NCBI GenBank assembly: GCA_017399915.1
Contig: JAFQAS010000067.1
Coordinates: 1 to 64,000, forward strand
Source: Muribaculaceae bacterium
GTDB lineage: Bacteria; Bacteroidota; Bacteroidia; Bacteroidales; Muribaculaceae
Direction: 5' to 3'
Length of the DNA: 64,000 nucleotides
In this document: positions 51,001-60,011 of the stretch, piece after piece
How the letters are laid out: every line of letters begins with the position of its first letter
How positions within the stretch are numbered: the stretch's first letter is position 1
Notes under the pieces: generated by a model
The model's input: the letters and a program-made list of their open reading frames with translations, nothing else
The model's database searches: none
Told to the model about the DNA's origin: nothing
Position numbers and translations under genes: made by a program

Positions 51001-52144
51001 TGTTCCTGCCATTGTAACCGGTTACTCTCTCACACAAGATTGGGTGCAAACTTCAGGCCACCTCACTGCCGGAACAAATACTCGTTGGGCTACCGGTTTC
51101 AATGGTAAAATATACATCAATGACCATGCGAATTCAATGCTATATTATTGGACTGCCAACGGATTGACCAACACCAATATCGCTTCAGCGGCCGGCACTG
51201 CCATAACAAGCGACGATGCAGGAAATATCATCGTTTCTACTTCAATGTATGCCGGAGGTAACACAGCTATGAAAGTGCTACCTGCAAACGGAACAGCATT
51301 CCAAGACTTGACTCTCACAATGCCCGATGGCGTAACTGCAAATCAAATGCAATACCTCGGCAAGGCTATCGGCAACATTATGAGTGCTGAAGGTGGTGCC
51401 ATCTTCATCTTCCCCAAAGATGCTACAGCCGTTGCAAAAATAATAATCAAGAATGGAGTACAAACATCGGCTACTAAAATAGATGTAACCGCAATCACAG
51501 CCGATGCGCAATCAATTGCCATTCCGTTGACCAACGATATAAATAGTAATGACATTGTGGCACGCGTGCGTGGAGCTAACCATTTCTATTACAACAATGG
51601 TTCAGGATTTGTTGCATATCCCGATAACGGAATCAACACCACTCAAGGCGGAACCATTTTCACTCTCAACGGCACGCTGTATAATGTGCAACCAATTGGT
51701 AGCACAGCTTATCTTGACGGCTTCCAAATCGTTGATGTGACAAACAATACAATCGTAGCTACTCACGATGCTCAATTTACAACCGCAGCTGCAGCTCCTA
51801 ATCCCAACTGCATCACTGCCGAAATAGTTGACACTTATGAAGCGAAGCTATATCAATATGTGCCCGGGCAAATTGCCGCTCAATACACATTCAGCCTTAG
51901 AACATCGGGGATTGAAGATGTAACGATTGACAATGAAGCCAATATGAGTGTCACTTTTAATGGCGACATTCTTAATATTGTAGGAATTGATGCCGCTTCT
52001 ACCGCACTCTACTCTATCAATGGTGCAATGGTGGCATATGACACCGACAACACATTAAATGTATCAGGATTAAATGGTGTATACATTGTTGTTGCTAAAA
52101 CTGCCGATGGCACACCTCACACTGCCAAAGTGATTATTAAATAA
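48089..52144 (+). CDS. Secreted beta-helix plus TagC/P68-RBP-like propeller protein, paralogue 2
   Basis: Exported protein of 1351 residues, closely similar to paralogue 1 over its first 870 residues: signal peptide (ending TSAATY), beta-helix, propeller with VIQSFDIDPVTGDMYF, GYGGHGTNICFVRDKNGQGW and FGEPEGMVLRFDQYG, then an Ig-like domain. It then adds a second Ig-like domain (875-975, SLSAEVGTEKSKDITLQG) and another blade-like region of about 300 residues (WVQTSGHLTAGTNTRWATGF ... YQYVPGQIAAQYTF). It ends with a type A sorting tail (GVYIVVAKTADG, HTAKVIIK). The extra module suggests domain gain after duplication. Function is inferred only: surface-exposed binding protein exported by T9SS. 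Confidence 0.8.
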   Translation: MKKLLSLMLILIMCIANTSAATYLISSKATNSGATITHNGITFTVGSTAFADFTSFLGANIIANSTVYVASGTYSGDITVATEGLTFIGNNAFSDWTVTRAAESVITGTIKINASNVTINGFKFTEGGRIESTSGTNAAPLSGIKVLYNYFTGSMVKRSTSTPLVEIGNIIADANANTASSQCRYKNCEASHNHFEGDATHYANCISFGGAFGTTNVIDNYFYDGGTSVYFANAQGTLNIKNNVFKNVGKTTYSAPDGGNKGDFCIGLYRSGYANSTTANIVANEFDNCYGQTSLFPLIRVYQGNSGGTDQVKAVGYKININENTFKNKTTVLPSSSHNQAGEKLLLYNDKGTGGGIIFNLANNHYDNRFYKFAWVTLNDGQGIREIYANQFTRFDIGGKMSTFGTSTLTGTDVTNHATAVSLGAVTVIQSFDIDPVTGDMYFIQKMNSSRNTSYNSLYGLDSNHDGLTVTRVPCTNINGYAYTYSTAIQSMEIGYGGHGTNICFVRDKNGQGWLWSGGKATIKSGDDTSGATARWKFASGKDINLDGTGDTDSGVEYFNVSGSNDYPACDENSRYLCVRTSGSGINTYRIYDLDDALEGTKTLHKTVQLTKGEFAQSDISGDGGYNTWDFQSFDINGDYIYVLEGCSEENSNTITSGDPTLVITCYNWRTNEYCYRKRLNYGRINNLFGEPEGMVLRFDQYGHANLFVAVVNGPSGSRKANIYKYIIDYHTGYDDANAKATNQGDDTNTTGHFCSDYPAITFSCDTQELDFYAASLSETPSQTITITNGEYNYGQWHGVITGEDGDAFTVNTASNNAFSTSATATVTFTPKANKSTYRAYLRLFSPLASSSVESNDIVIPISATYSGGNTPATPVIKTSATNVSLSAEVGTEKSKDITLQGSALTNDIILSLSGLDADQFNLSTSSLSSAGGNVTITYNPSNSGIHSATLTASSNGAEDIEITITGTATDVPAIVTGYSLTQDWVQTSGHLTAGTNTRWATGFNGKIYINDHANSMLYYWTANGLTNTNIASAAGTAITSDDAGNIIVSTSMYAGGNTAMKVLPANGTAFQDLTLTMPDGVTANQMQYLGKAIGNIMSAEGGAIFIFPKDATAVAKIIIKNGVQTSATKIDVTAITADAQSIAIPLTNDINSNDIVARVRGANHFYYNNGSGFVAYPDNGINTTQGGTIFTLNGTLYNVQPIGSTAYLDGFQIVDVTNNTIVATHDAQFTTAAAAPNPNCITAEIVDTYEAKLYQYVPGQIAAQYTFSLRTSGIEDVTIDNEANMSVTFNGDILNIVGIDAASTALYSINGAMVAYDTDNTLNVSGLNGVYIVVAKTADGTPHTAKVIIK

Positions 52145-52170
52145 GATTTTATCAATAAAATTAGCTCAAT

Positions 52171-52205
52171 AAGCGATGTGTCAATATGATATTGACACAT
52201 CGCTT
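52171..52205 (+). terminator. Terminator of paralogue 2
   Basis: A perfect 16-bp stem (52171-52186 with 52190-52205) and a 3-nt loop, followed by TATTTTG. The gap 52206-52429 holds A/T-rich sequence and the promoter of paralogue 3. Confidence 0.88.
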
Positions 52206-52372
52206 TATTTTGCGACCAATCTTGCTTCAGGCTCCTTTATTGTTTTATAAACATCCCCCTTTTTAACATAGATATTACTTAAATTCATTTATATTTTGAC
52301 TATTTCTATTTACAATTTCATTTTTTTTACAAAAACAACATCATATATCCCCCAAAAACACAAAATATATTA

Positions 52373-52380
52373 TATCTTTG
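52373..52380 (+). promoter_or_regulatory. -7 box of paralogue 3
   Basis: TATCTTTG, 49 bp before the start codon at 52430. Confidence 0.5.
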
Positions 52381-52429
52381 CAAATTATATTTTTTTCTGT
52401 TAATATCATTATTACAACTACATAACAAT

Positions 52430-55400
52430 ATGAAACGCTTAATTTTTGCTATTATCTTAGCGTTATGCGCATCTACAATTTCAGCAAAATCGTTTTTGGT
52501 TGACAGCAATCTCGCCCCAACTGTGAGCGATGAAATGTTAGCTCAACACAATAATGACGGAGGAACTTATGCCCTATATAAAGGAAAATTCTATCGCATA
52601 GGAGTTACCGGTTTCCGTTCTTTGAAAGAATTTGCCGATAATCAAACTACTTGTGGCATCGCTTCGGGTGATACTCTTTATGTAGCGCCGGGTGTTTATA
52701 CCGATGAGATAACTCTAACAGTTGATGGAATAACTATTCTCGGAAATAATGCCAATCGCGATTGGACCTCAACACGCGATGCATTGGAAACCGAACTCCA
52801 AGCAACACTTTACATAAAGGCTAACAATATTACTATTAATGGGTTTAAGGTTACCGGCAAGGGCCGCATAGAATCTTCGTCGGCAACAAACGCCTCCCCT
52901 CTTAGTGGCATCAAAGTGCTATATAATTATTTCACCGGCATGGATATCGGTCTATCGGCACATGCGCCTCTCGTTGAATTAGGCGATATGAAAACCAATG
53001 CAACCGCAAATACCCTTTCTGCCCAATGCCGTTATAAAGATTGCGAAGTTTCTCATAATCATTTTGAAGGCGATACCGAACATTTAGCCAACTGCATTTC
53101 AATTGGCGGAGCATTTGGCACAAGCACAGTTACCGACAACTATTTTTATGATGGGGGCACAAGTGTGTATTTTGCAAATGCACAAGGCTCACTTAATATT
53201 AAAAACAATGTATTTAAGAATGTTGGCAAAACATCTTATAATACACTTACCGACAAATACAAAGGTGAATTTTGTATAGCGATATACCGTAGCGGATACG
53301 CCAATTCCACAACAGCAAACATTATTGCCAACGAGTTTGATGGTTGTTATGGCCAAGGAAGCGCCTTCCCATTAATACGAATCTTTCAAGGAAGCAGTGG
53401 CAGTGAAAGTGAGGTACAACCCGTGAATTTCCGTATAAATGTAAATGAAAATACATTCAAAAATAAAACTTCTGTAACGCCACCTGCAGCCAACGACCAA
53501 TTAGGTGAAAAGCTATTGCTTTTTTGCGACAATAGCGCTGCCGGGAATAAGATTAAATTCAATATCTCAAACAACCACTTTGACAATCGTTTCTATAAAT
53601 TTACATACGTAACACTCGATGACGGCCTTGGTGCTCGCGAAATCTATGCCAACCAATTTACTCGTTTCTACATAGAAAACAATCACGCAGCCAATCGATC
53701 TACGTTCGGAGTGAGTTCCCTTGTTGGAAATGACGTGTCAACCCATGCCTCTGAAATAAGTTTAAAAGAGATTACGGTACTTCAAAGTTTCGACATTGAC
53801 CCTCTTACCGGTGACATGTATTTTATTCAACGAATGCCAACTGCCCGCAACAACGCATATAATTCTCTTTATGGCTGCCCTACAAACCATGATGGACTTG
53901 TTATAACACGCGTTCCTTGTACTAAAATCGACAATTACAACTACACATATAGCTCTTCAATAGAATCAATGGATATTGGCTATGGTGGTCATGGAACAAA
54001 TATCTGTTTAGTACGCGATAAAGATGGTGAATTGTGGATATGGGGAGGAGGCAATGCTACTCCTAACGACCAAAATGACAGATCGGCAACTACGGCGCGC
54101 TTTAAATTTGAAAAAGACATAGACCTAAACCTAAACGTTTCAAAAGACACTGAAAAAATAAAGATTTTCAACGAACCTAATGCGGGAAATGAATATCCTG
54201 CCGTTGACGAAGCTTCTCGTTATCTTTGTGTTCGCACTACTACATCTACAACCGATTACTTCCACATCTATGACCTTGACGACGCATTGGAGGGCAAGAA
54301 AACATTAATAAAACGAGTAACTATAAACATTGGCGATTATGCTCGATCCTCCATTAACAATGATAATGGTTATTGCAAGAATTGGCCTCTACAAAGTTTT
54401 GACATCAAGGGTGATTACCTCTATATTATTGAAGGAACCCCAGAAGGAACTACCGGGAACATCGACGAAGAAAAACCTACCATCGTTCTAACCGTATATA
54501 ATTGGCGTTCAAATACCGATTTATATCGTGCGGTAATAGACATTCCTCGAATTAATAGCCTTGTATATGGAGAACCTCAAGGTATAGTTATTCGCCCCGA
54601 CAAATTTGGTCATGCAAATCTTTATCTTGCCGTTGTTAATGGCGCTGAAGGAAACCGTAAAGTAAATGTATATAAATACTTCATCGACTACCATCCCACA
54701 TATGACGAAAACTTAGGAGCGACCCACATAGGGAATGACCCTGATACAGATGCCCACTTCAAGGGCGACTACCCATCAGGCTCTATGAATTATAGCTGCG
54801 ATACTCAATCACTAACCTTCTCAACCGAAGCGATCGACGGAAGCGATTCAAAAACCATTACTATAAATAATGGCGAATACATTTATGGCGAATGGTGTGG
54901 CGTGATAACCGGCGAAGATGGTGAAGCATTTAGTGTCGCAGTTGATGACAACAATGCATTTTCTCCTACTGCATCTGCCACGGTAACATTCAAGCCTAAC
55001 ATTTATAAGGGCACAAAAAGAACTTATAACGCAACTCTGCGATTGTTCTCACCTCTTGCCTCTACAAATAGCGAGTCAAACGACATTGTGATACCATTAA
55101 CCGCTACATATAACGGTCCCTTGGCTTATGGCATGGCACCTCGCATGGCGACCGAGCAAGTGACTCAAACAATCGACGACGAAACTTATTACTCTTTTAA
55201 CCTTGCTTACAATGCAATGTTGCCCGAACCTTATGACAATGCTTATCTTGCATATACTAATGGCGAGGCGGCCGATGTGCTTCCATTCCGTGAACTTATC
55301 GATAAGTATGTGGTTGTGATGGAAGACGCGACAGGCAATTTTAAATCTACCGAGCTAATCGCCGACAAAGCCACTCACATCACCGTTGGGAATGAAAACG

Positions 55401-57151
55401 CGCATGAGGGTGATGTTTGGGCGTCCGCTCTTTCGTCTAAAAATGTTTACAACACATACTCTAAAAACGGTTATGGCTCGGTGAAACGCGATAACTTTGC
55501 CGACCAAATTTCTATAACTAATGGATTTGAGGTTGTGCAAGCCAATGCATCGGAAAGCAAAGCCGAAGGTGCCTCTCACTATAGCAGTTATGCCGATGTA
55601 TATAGCAAACCGTTGGTATTCCATAACGTTGACCCTAATAAGGCTTATAATTTCAGATTATACCTTTCTAAATCATCGGCCGATAAGATGGACGCTTGGA
55701 AAGCATTATATCTTGACTATGCCGATGGCACTTCAAATGCAATGTATATCCCCACAACGGCTGTCGCCTATAACAACACTACAGTTAAAGCGGTTGACGA
55801 GGAGTACACTGCCAATACCGAAGCCTCTGACATGCCTATGGGCAGCCACAACTCAATTACCAATGAAGGTGTCTCATTGACCGACCCCGTTCATTATCGC
55901 GGCGTGAATGAGATTTCTGCCGACGGTAATTTTGGCACTCTTCATGTTACAAGCGAAGTGGTCAACTTCTGGGATATCGACTATGACATCGATTTAGGTG
56001 GTGACATCACTGCGTCTTACGCCGATAATAAGATGAACGATTATAAAAATAGCGACGGTTTGCTTAAAGGCATTTCCACCTCGTTGACTAATCTACCCGT
56101 GAAATTTGCAACCACCGAGAAACCCGCCGAAGATAGCAGAACCCGCAATGAGCCTATCGAAGCCACTCAAACTTATAACACAAAATTAAGCGTTGATTAT
56201 GCTCGTTCTACCAATAATTCATTGCCTGAAATATCTGCCAAAGGGGTTGCTGATAAAAGTGTGATTGAATTTAGCAATGCTCCTACTTTTACAGGATTGA
56301 CATTGTCCTCTGAAAATATTGTTGCGAAATTGTGGAAACAAAATGAGCCTCACCTCATATACGGCTCTTGGAATGATGGACAAGACGATTTCCACAATTA
56401 TAATTATGACGCGTTAATGCAACTAAATTGGTCTGATGACATTGACTTAAATCATGGCATTGGTGTTTACGCTTCGGGATTGCAATGTGCAGGTCACAAC
56501 AATGTAAATGTTGCGCCAACTGCCATATTAAGCGACTCTTGGATTAACGATTACGGCAAAGGGGCATCAAGTGTTATCAATGGCATCGGATATAATAGCT
56601 ACAATGGCACTTATGCCGAAGATAACAACTGGTCGGAAATTGCAGCTCAAATATGCTCTATGCCTATTAAAGTGCATTATGTATATGGTAGCGACAATCC
56701 TATCAGCAGCAGCGAATTCGCAACTGTAAATGTGACAATGACTGCCGACTATCCTATTTTGGTAAAATCAACTCCTACTCTATCTATTGAAGGAGAAGCT
56801 ACAGCTACACCGGCATTGTTCTCTACCGACGCATCAACCGAATGGATTGATATGGTTACGATTCCTTCAAAAACTACCATTGAGATTGCCGGAAATGAGA
56901 TTATCACCGGAGTTGAAGATGTGTTTATGAACAACAAAAACTTATGCATCTTCCCCAACCCCGCTTATGATTTTGTAAATGTTTCATCAACTTCAAATCT
57001 TCAATATATTGAGATATATTCTATCGACGGACAATTGATGAAATGCGAATATGCCGATACTGAGAATGCTAAAATTAATGTGAGCGACCTCGCCCCCGGC
57101 ACATATATCCTAAACGCTGCAAATCAATCGACATTATTAATCAAAAGATAG
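52430..57151 (+). CDS. Secreted beta-helix plus TagC/P68-RBP-like propeller protein, paralogue 3
   Basis: Exported protein of 1573 residues, the longest and most diverged of the tandem trio. The signal peptide ends TISAKS (residue 20). The beta-helix (residues 40-420) keeps SGIKVLYNYFTGMDIG and DNYFYDGGTSVYFANAQG. The propeller keeps VLQSFDIDPLTGDMYF (near 450), GYGGHGTNICLVRDKDGELW and YGEPQGIVIRPDKFG (near 713). An Ig-like domain follows to about 900. The next 590 residues are unlike the other two paralogues, with beta-rich segments such as FHNVDPNKAYNFRLYLSKSS and GIGVYASGLQCAGHNNVNV. A type A sorting tail ends the protein (LCIFPNPAYDFVNVSSTS, LAPGTYILNA, STLLIKR). No catalytic motif is evident. 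Confidence 0.8.
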   Translation: MKRLIFAIILALCASTISAKSFLVDSNLAPTVSDEMLAQHNNDGGTYALYKGKFYRIGVTGFRSLKEFADNQTTCGIASGDTLYVAPGVYTDEITLTVDGITILGNNANRDWTSTRDALETELQATLYIKANNITINGFKVTGKGRIESSSATNASPLSGIKVLYNYFTGMDIGLSAHAPLVELGDMKTNATANTLSAQCRYKDCEVSHNHFEGDTEHLANCISIGGAFGTSTVTDNYFYDGGTSVYFANAQGSLNIKNNVFKNVGKTSYNTLTDKYKGEFCIAIYRSGYANSTTANIIANEFDGCYGQGSAFPLIRIFQGSSGSESEVQPVNFRINVNENTFKNKTSVTPPAANDQLGEKLLLFCDNSAAGNKIKFNISNNHFDNRFYKFTYVTLDDGLGAREIYANQFTRFYIENNHAANRSTFGVSSLVGNDVSTHASEISLKEITVLQSFDIDPLTGDMYFIQRMPTARNNAYNSLYGCPTNHDGLVITRVPCTKIDNYNYTYSSSIESMDIGYGGHGTNICLVRDKDGELWIWGGGNATPNDQNDRSATTARFKFEKDIDLNLNVSKDTEKIKIFNEPNAGNEYPAVDEASRYLCVRTTTSTTDYFHIYDLDDALEGKKTLIKRVTINIGDYARSSINNDNGYCKNWPLQSFDIKGDYLYIIEGTPEGTTGNIDEEKPTIVLTVYNWRSNTDLYRAVIDIPRINSLVYGEPQGIVIRPDKFGHANLYLAVVNGAEGNRKVNVYKYFIDYHPTYDENLGATHIGNDPDTDAHFKGDYPSGSMNYSCDTQSLTFSTEAIDGSDSKTITINNGEYIYGEWCGVITGEDGEAFSVAVDDNNAFSPTASATVTFKPNIYKGTKRTYNATLRLFSPLASTNSESNDIVIPLTATYNGPLAYGMAPRMATEQVTQTIDDETYYSFNLAYNAMLPEPYDNAYLAYTNGEAADVLPFRELIDKYVVVMEDATGNFKSTELIADKATHITVGNENAHEGDVWASALSSKNVYNTYSKNGYGSVKRDNFADQISITNGFEVVQANASESKAEGASHYSSYADVYSKPLVFHNVDPNKAYNFRLYLSKSSADKMDAWKALYLDYADGTSNAMYIPTTAVAYNNTTVKAVDEEYTANTEASDMPMGSHNSITNEGVSLTDPVHYRGVNEISADGNFGTLHVTSEVVNFWDIDYDIDLGGDITASYADNKMNDYKNSDGLLKGISTSLTNLPVKFATTEKPAEDSRTRNEPIEATQTYNTKLSVDYARSTNNSLPEISAKGVADKSVIEFSNAPTFTGLTLSSENIVAKLWKQNEPHLIYGSWNDGQDDFHNYNYDALMQLNWSDDIDLNHGIGVYASGLQCAGHNNVNVAPTAILSDSWINDYGKGASSVINGIGYNSYNGTYAEDNNWSEIAAQICSMPIKVHYVYGSDNPISSSEFATVNVTMTADYPILVKSTPTLSIEGEATATPALFSTDASTEWIDMVTIPSKTTIEIAGNEIITGVEDVFMNNKNLCIFPNPAYDFVNVSSTSNLQYIEIYSIDGQLMKCEYADTENAKINVSDLAPGTYILNAANQSTLLIKR

Positions 57152-57172
57152 ACTATTCAAATAATAACAAAA

Positions 57173-57209
57173 AACAATGAGCATTGGTGTTATGCCAATG
57201 CTCATTGTT
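57173..57209. terminator. Bidirectional terminator between paralogue 3 and the SPOR gene
   Basis: A 15-bp perfect stem, AACAATGAGCATTGG (57173-57187) with CCAATGCTCATTGTT (57195-57209), between convergent genes; TTTAATTC follows on the + strand. Confidence 0.88.
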
Positions 57210-57234
57210 TTAATTCATATATAAATATTATATC

Positions 57235-58260
57235 TTATTTCACTACACCATGATAAAGCCATGCGTCGGGAATATCTTTTTTTACGATAGAATCCATATA
57301 TAACTTTGCATCAGCTTTTTTAATACTTCTAAAAACAGCTACGCTATACTTGCTCCCATTATTAACAACATACGCCCCTTTATATGATGATGATTTAGCT
57401 ATCTCAGAAGCCTTTTCACTATCTGATACTGTAGTAATTATTACATGATAAGCCGAATCTAAATCAGTCCCCGACGGTTTTGGCATTTCTATTTTTGCAG
57501 AGGGGGTTGGCATAGCACTATCTTTTTCTATTTTATTTGCGTCGTTATCCTTTATTTGCGTTTCCACTTTGATTGAATCAACAACATCTTTTTTTATTGT
57601 ATCATTTTGCTCAATAATCAGTGTTGCTCCTTCGTTTTTAATATTCTCATTCGTGCTTGTTAATTTCACAAAAACAACCACACTAATACCTATTATTATC
57701 AATGCAGAATAAAAAGCCCACTCCGGAATACCCAAAATTCTTACTTTTTTCTGCTCTGAAATATCTTGATCGGTCTCACCACATTCATTTTTATCTTCAA
57801 ATTCATCTTGATTTTGTTCTATCGAAATTGGTTCTGACTGAGTTTCGTCAATAACAATTTCCGAGGATACTTCTTGTTCGGTTTCCGCTACTTTGGGCTG
57901 AGCTACATCTTCTGATTCTTCAAATGCCTCGACGGCATCATTAGTGGATTCACCATTACGATCTATAACTGATGCGCTATGTTCATCTTTATTGATTGGT
58001 TGCGACACATCTGCATCTTGAATCAAATCATCAGTTTCATCTATTGAGAGTGGATGTATCTCCTTCTCTGTAAATGATTCATTTTCAATTTCAAATTGTT
58101 CAACTACCGCCTCCTCAACTTCTATTGATGTTGACAATTCTATCGGCTGTGTGGCTTCATTTTGTTCCTTATACTTTGATAAAGGCTCGCCGCAATTTGA
58201 ACAAAAATTTGACTCAGGATATAATTTAAACCCGCAAATGGGACAAAATTTCAACTCCAT
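57235..58260 (-). CDS. Membrane protein with N-terminal zinc ribbon and C-terminal SPOR-like domain
   Basis: A 341-residue single-pass membrane protein. The N-terminus is a zinc ribbon with CPICGFKLYPESNFCSNCG (cysteines near residues 6, 9, 21 and 24). A long acidic Glu/Asp/Gln-rich linker fills residues 35-165. A transmembrane helix lies near residues 180-202 (AFYSALIIIGISVVVFV). The C-terminal 75 residues (YHVIITTVSDSEKASEIA, GAYVVNNGSKYSVAVFRSIKKADA, PDAWLYHGVV) fit the SPOR peptidoglycan-binding fold. So the zinc ribbon faces the cytoplasm and the SPOR domain the periplasm. A link between an internal signal and the septal cell wall is inferred. It has its own promoter. Confidence 0.85.
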   Translation of the reverse strand: MELKFCPICGFKLYPESNFCSNCGEPLSKYKEQNEATQPIELSTSIEVEEAVVEQFEIENESFTEKEIHPLSIDETDDLIQDADVSQPINKDEHSASVIDRNGESTNDAVEAFEESEDVAQPKVAETEQEVSSEIVIDETQSEPISIEQNQDEFEDKNECGETDQDISEQKKVRILGIPEWAFYSALIIIGISVVVFVKLTSTNENIKNEGATLIIEQNDTIKKDVVDSIKVETQIKDNDANKIEKDSAMPTPSAKIEMPKPSGTDLDSAYHVIITTVSDSEKASEIAKSSSYKGAYVVNNGSKYSVAVFRSIKKADAKLYMDSIVKKDIPDAWLYHGVVK

Positions 58261-58297
58261 ATTAATTTGTAAAATTTATTGATTTTAAATTCTTTTA

Positions 58298-58327
58298 CAA
58301 ATATAGCATATTTTAATCAATCCACAA
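58298..58327 (-). promoter_or_regulatory. Promoter of the zinc-ribbon/SPOR gene
   Basis: The minus strand has TTG (58325-58327), a 19-bp spacer and TATATTTG (58298-58305), 38 bp before the start. Confidence 0.55.
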
Positions 58328-58455
58328 TTATTTGAAAAATATTTATTATTATGTGCGTTGAACTAGTTAAAATAGTGTGATTAACATCAGTAATGAATAT
58401 AGTTAAAAAGAAAAAAGGCTGACTGCTTTAGCAATCAACCTTTATAAATGAAACG

Positions 58456-58539
58456 TGTCCGAGATGAGATTCGAACTCACACAGCCGAACGGCCACTACC
58501 CCCTCAAAGTAGCGTGTCTACCAATTCCACCACCCGGAC
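58456..58539 (-). tRNA. tRNA-Leu (GAG)
   Basis: An 84-nt class II tRNA with a long variable arm. Acceptor GTCCGGG/CTCGGAC, anticodon loop TTGAGGG giving GAG, T arm TGAGTTCGAATCTCA and discriminator A. It is last in a leftward Gly-Gly-Leu transcript. Confidence 0.95.
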
Positions 58540-58579
58540 GAGTATCAATCTTTGATTAAAGATCTATAAAAAAAATTAG

Positions 58580-58652
58580 AGCGAAAAACGGGACTCGAAC
58601 CCGCGACCCCAACCTTGGCAAGGTTGTGCTCTACCAACTGAGCTATTTTCGC
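58580..58652 (-). tRNA. tRNA-Gly (GCC)
   Basis: A 73-nt cloverleaf: acceptor GCGAAAA/TTTTCGC, anticodon stem-loop CCTTGCCAAGG with anticodon GCC, T arm GCGGGTTCGAGTCCCGT. CCA is not encoded. Confidence 0.97.
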
Positions 58653-58699
58653 AATTCTAATCTTTTTTCAAAGACTGATGTATTTCATTGTTCTCTTTG

Positions 58700-58772
58700 A
58701 GCGAAAAACGGGACTCGAACCCGCGACCCCAACCTTGGCAAGGTTGTGCTCTACCAACTGAGCTATTTTCGC
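58700..58772 (-). tRNA. tRNA-Gly (GCC), first copy
   Basis: Identical to the copy at 58580-58652, exactly 120 bp apart. It is first in the transcript, just after the promoter. Confidence 0.97.
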
Positions 58773-58782
58773 AATTGCGATG

Positions 58783-58813
58783 CAAAGGTAGGCATTATTT
58801 TTGAATTGGCAAA
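58783..58813 (-). promoter_or_regulatory. Promoter of the tRNA Gly-Gly-Leu operon
   Basis: The minus strand has TTTG (58810-58813), a 19-bp spacer and TACCTTTG (58783-58790), 10 bp before the first tRNA. Confidence 0.65.
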
Positions 58814-58985
58814 TGTTTTGACAACTTTTTTTCAAAATATTTTTGGCGCCACAACACCAAAATCCAACAACAGCATAAAAATCAACAACTTAAAAATTAC
58901 AACATTTTTCTCAAAACAACACTCTCCTTTTATCAGCTTCGCTCAAAAATGACGCAAATCATTTTATAATTCCAATTCATTGCTG

Positions 58986-58993
58986 TAACTTTG
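58986..58993 (+). promoter_or_regulatory. -7 box of the acyltransferase-ugd operon
   Basis: TAACTTTG, 19 bp before the GTG start at 59013. The implied leader is only about 13 bases. Confidence 0.5.
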
Positions 58994-59012
58994 CACAAAA
59001 TTTACATTAATA

Positions 59013-60011
59013 GTGCGCAATCCCATATTCGATATAATGAAATTTATTGCTATCATAGCGATGATAGTGGGGCATTGTGCACACGATTGGCGACAAGGTT
59101 TAGTTTACACATGGCATATGCCATTATTCTTTATGATTGGAGGATATTTTTTCAAACCTCAACCTATGCTACAATCCATAAAATACAATTTTCGACGTTT
59201 ATTAGTACCATATATAGTCACAGCTCTTATTTTAATCGTTGTCTTATTCTTCAAACAAAGCCCTCAAATATTTAAATATCATTTAACATCTTTAATAACC
59301 GGCAGCACTATGACCGAGCCTTGGGATATCATATTTCCCATTTGGTTTTTATTCTCTTTATTTATGTGCAGTATTACATTCAATGCCATTTCCCATTTTT
59401 TCAAGTCAAATATTTGGAAATCGATCATTGTTGTATCCATTACCACAATATGTTATATTTTAGCAAAAATGGGACATAATAACATCCCATTCACACTAAT
59501 CCAATCGGGGTGTGCATTAATATTTTTCCACATAGGATATCTATTCAATAAATATGATAGCATCACACCGAAGTCTCACACTGCCATTTGGTGGATTGGT
59601 GCAATTACATTTATTATTATTTCTTATTTTGAGGGAGGATTAAATATTGCCGGCAATCGCTATTCCAATATAATAATCAACATATTAGGCGCTATGGGTG
59701 GTACGTTTATTGTGATGCAAGCAAGCTACTATTTTCACATTTTATTCCCCAATCTCTCTAAAAAAATTGCTTTTTTAGGCTCACTCTCTCTCCTAATTTT
59801 AATTATTCATACATTGGATGCGAATTTTGGTTTTGCACCAGGTCTTACCGCCAAATTATTCTTTTTTATTGAAAACATTGGACCCAATATTGCCGAACAA
59901 ATAATTTTTTCACTTATTGTTTCGTTATTACTATATCAAATTCCGATAGTGCGTCGCGTGCTTCGCCTATCAAAACCTCAATATATCGACATTAAAACAT
60001 CAAAATCATGA
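59013..60011 (+). CDS. Membrane acyltransferase (acyltransferase 3 family)
   Basis: Polytopic membrane enzyme of 332 residues that probably O-acetylates or otherwise acylates a cell-surface polysaccharide. I take the GTG at 59013 because the family N-terminus, FDIMKFIAIIAMIVGHCAHD, includes the catalytic-type His and would lose its FDI part with the next Met at 59037. About ten hydrophobic helices follow, with WHMPLFFMIGGYFFKP near residue 35 typical of the family. A charged C-terminal tail ends YIDIKTSKS. It overlaps ugd by 4 bp, which couples translation and links it to nucleotide-sugar and exopolysaccharide or LPS metabolism. Confidence 0.88.
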   Translation: MRNPIFDIMKFIAIIAMIVGHCAHDWRQGLVYTWHMPLFFMIGGYFFKPQPMLQSIKYNFRRLLVPYIVTALILIVVLFFKQSPQIFKYHLTSLITGSTMTEPWDIIFPIWFLFSLFMCSITFNAISHFFKSNIWKSIIVVSITTICYILAKMGHNNIPFTLIQSGCALIFFHIGYLFNKYDSITPKSHTAIWWIGAITFIIISYFEGGLNIAGNRYSNIIINILGAMGGTFIVMQASYYFHILFPNLSKKIAFLGSLSLLILIIHTLDANFGFAPGLTAKLFFFIENIGPNIAEQIIFSLIVSLLLYQIPIVRRVLRLSKPQYIDIKTSKS

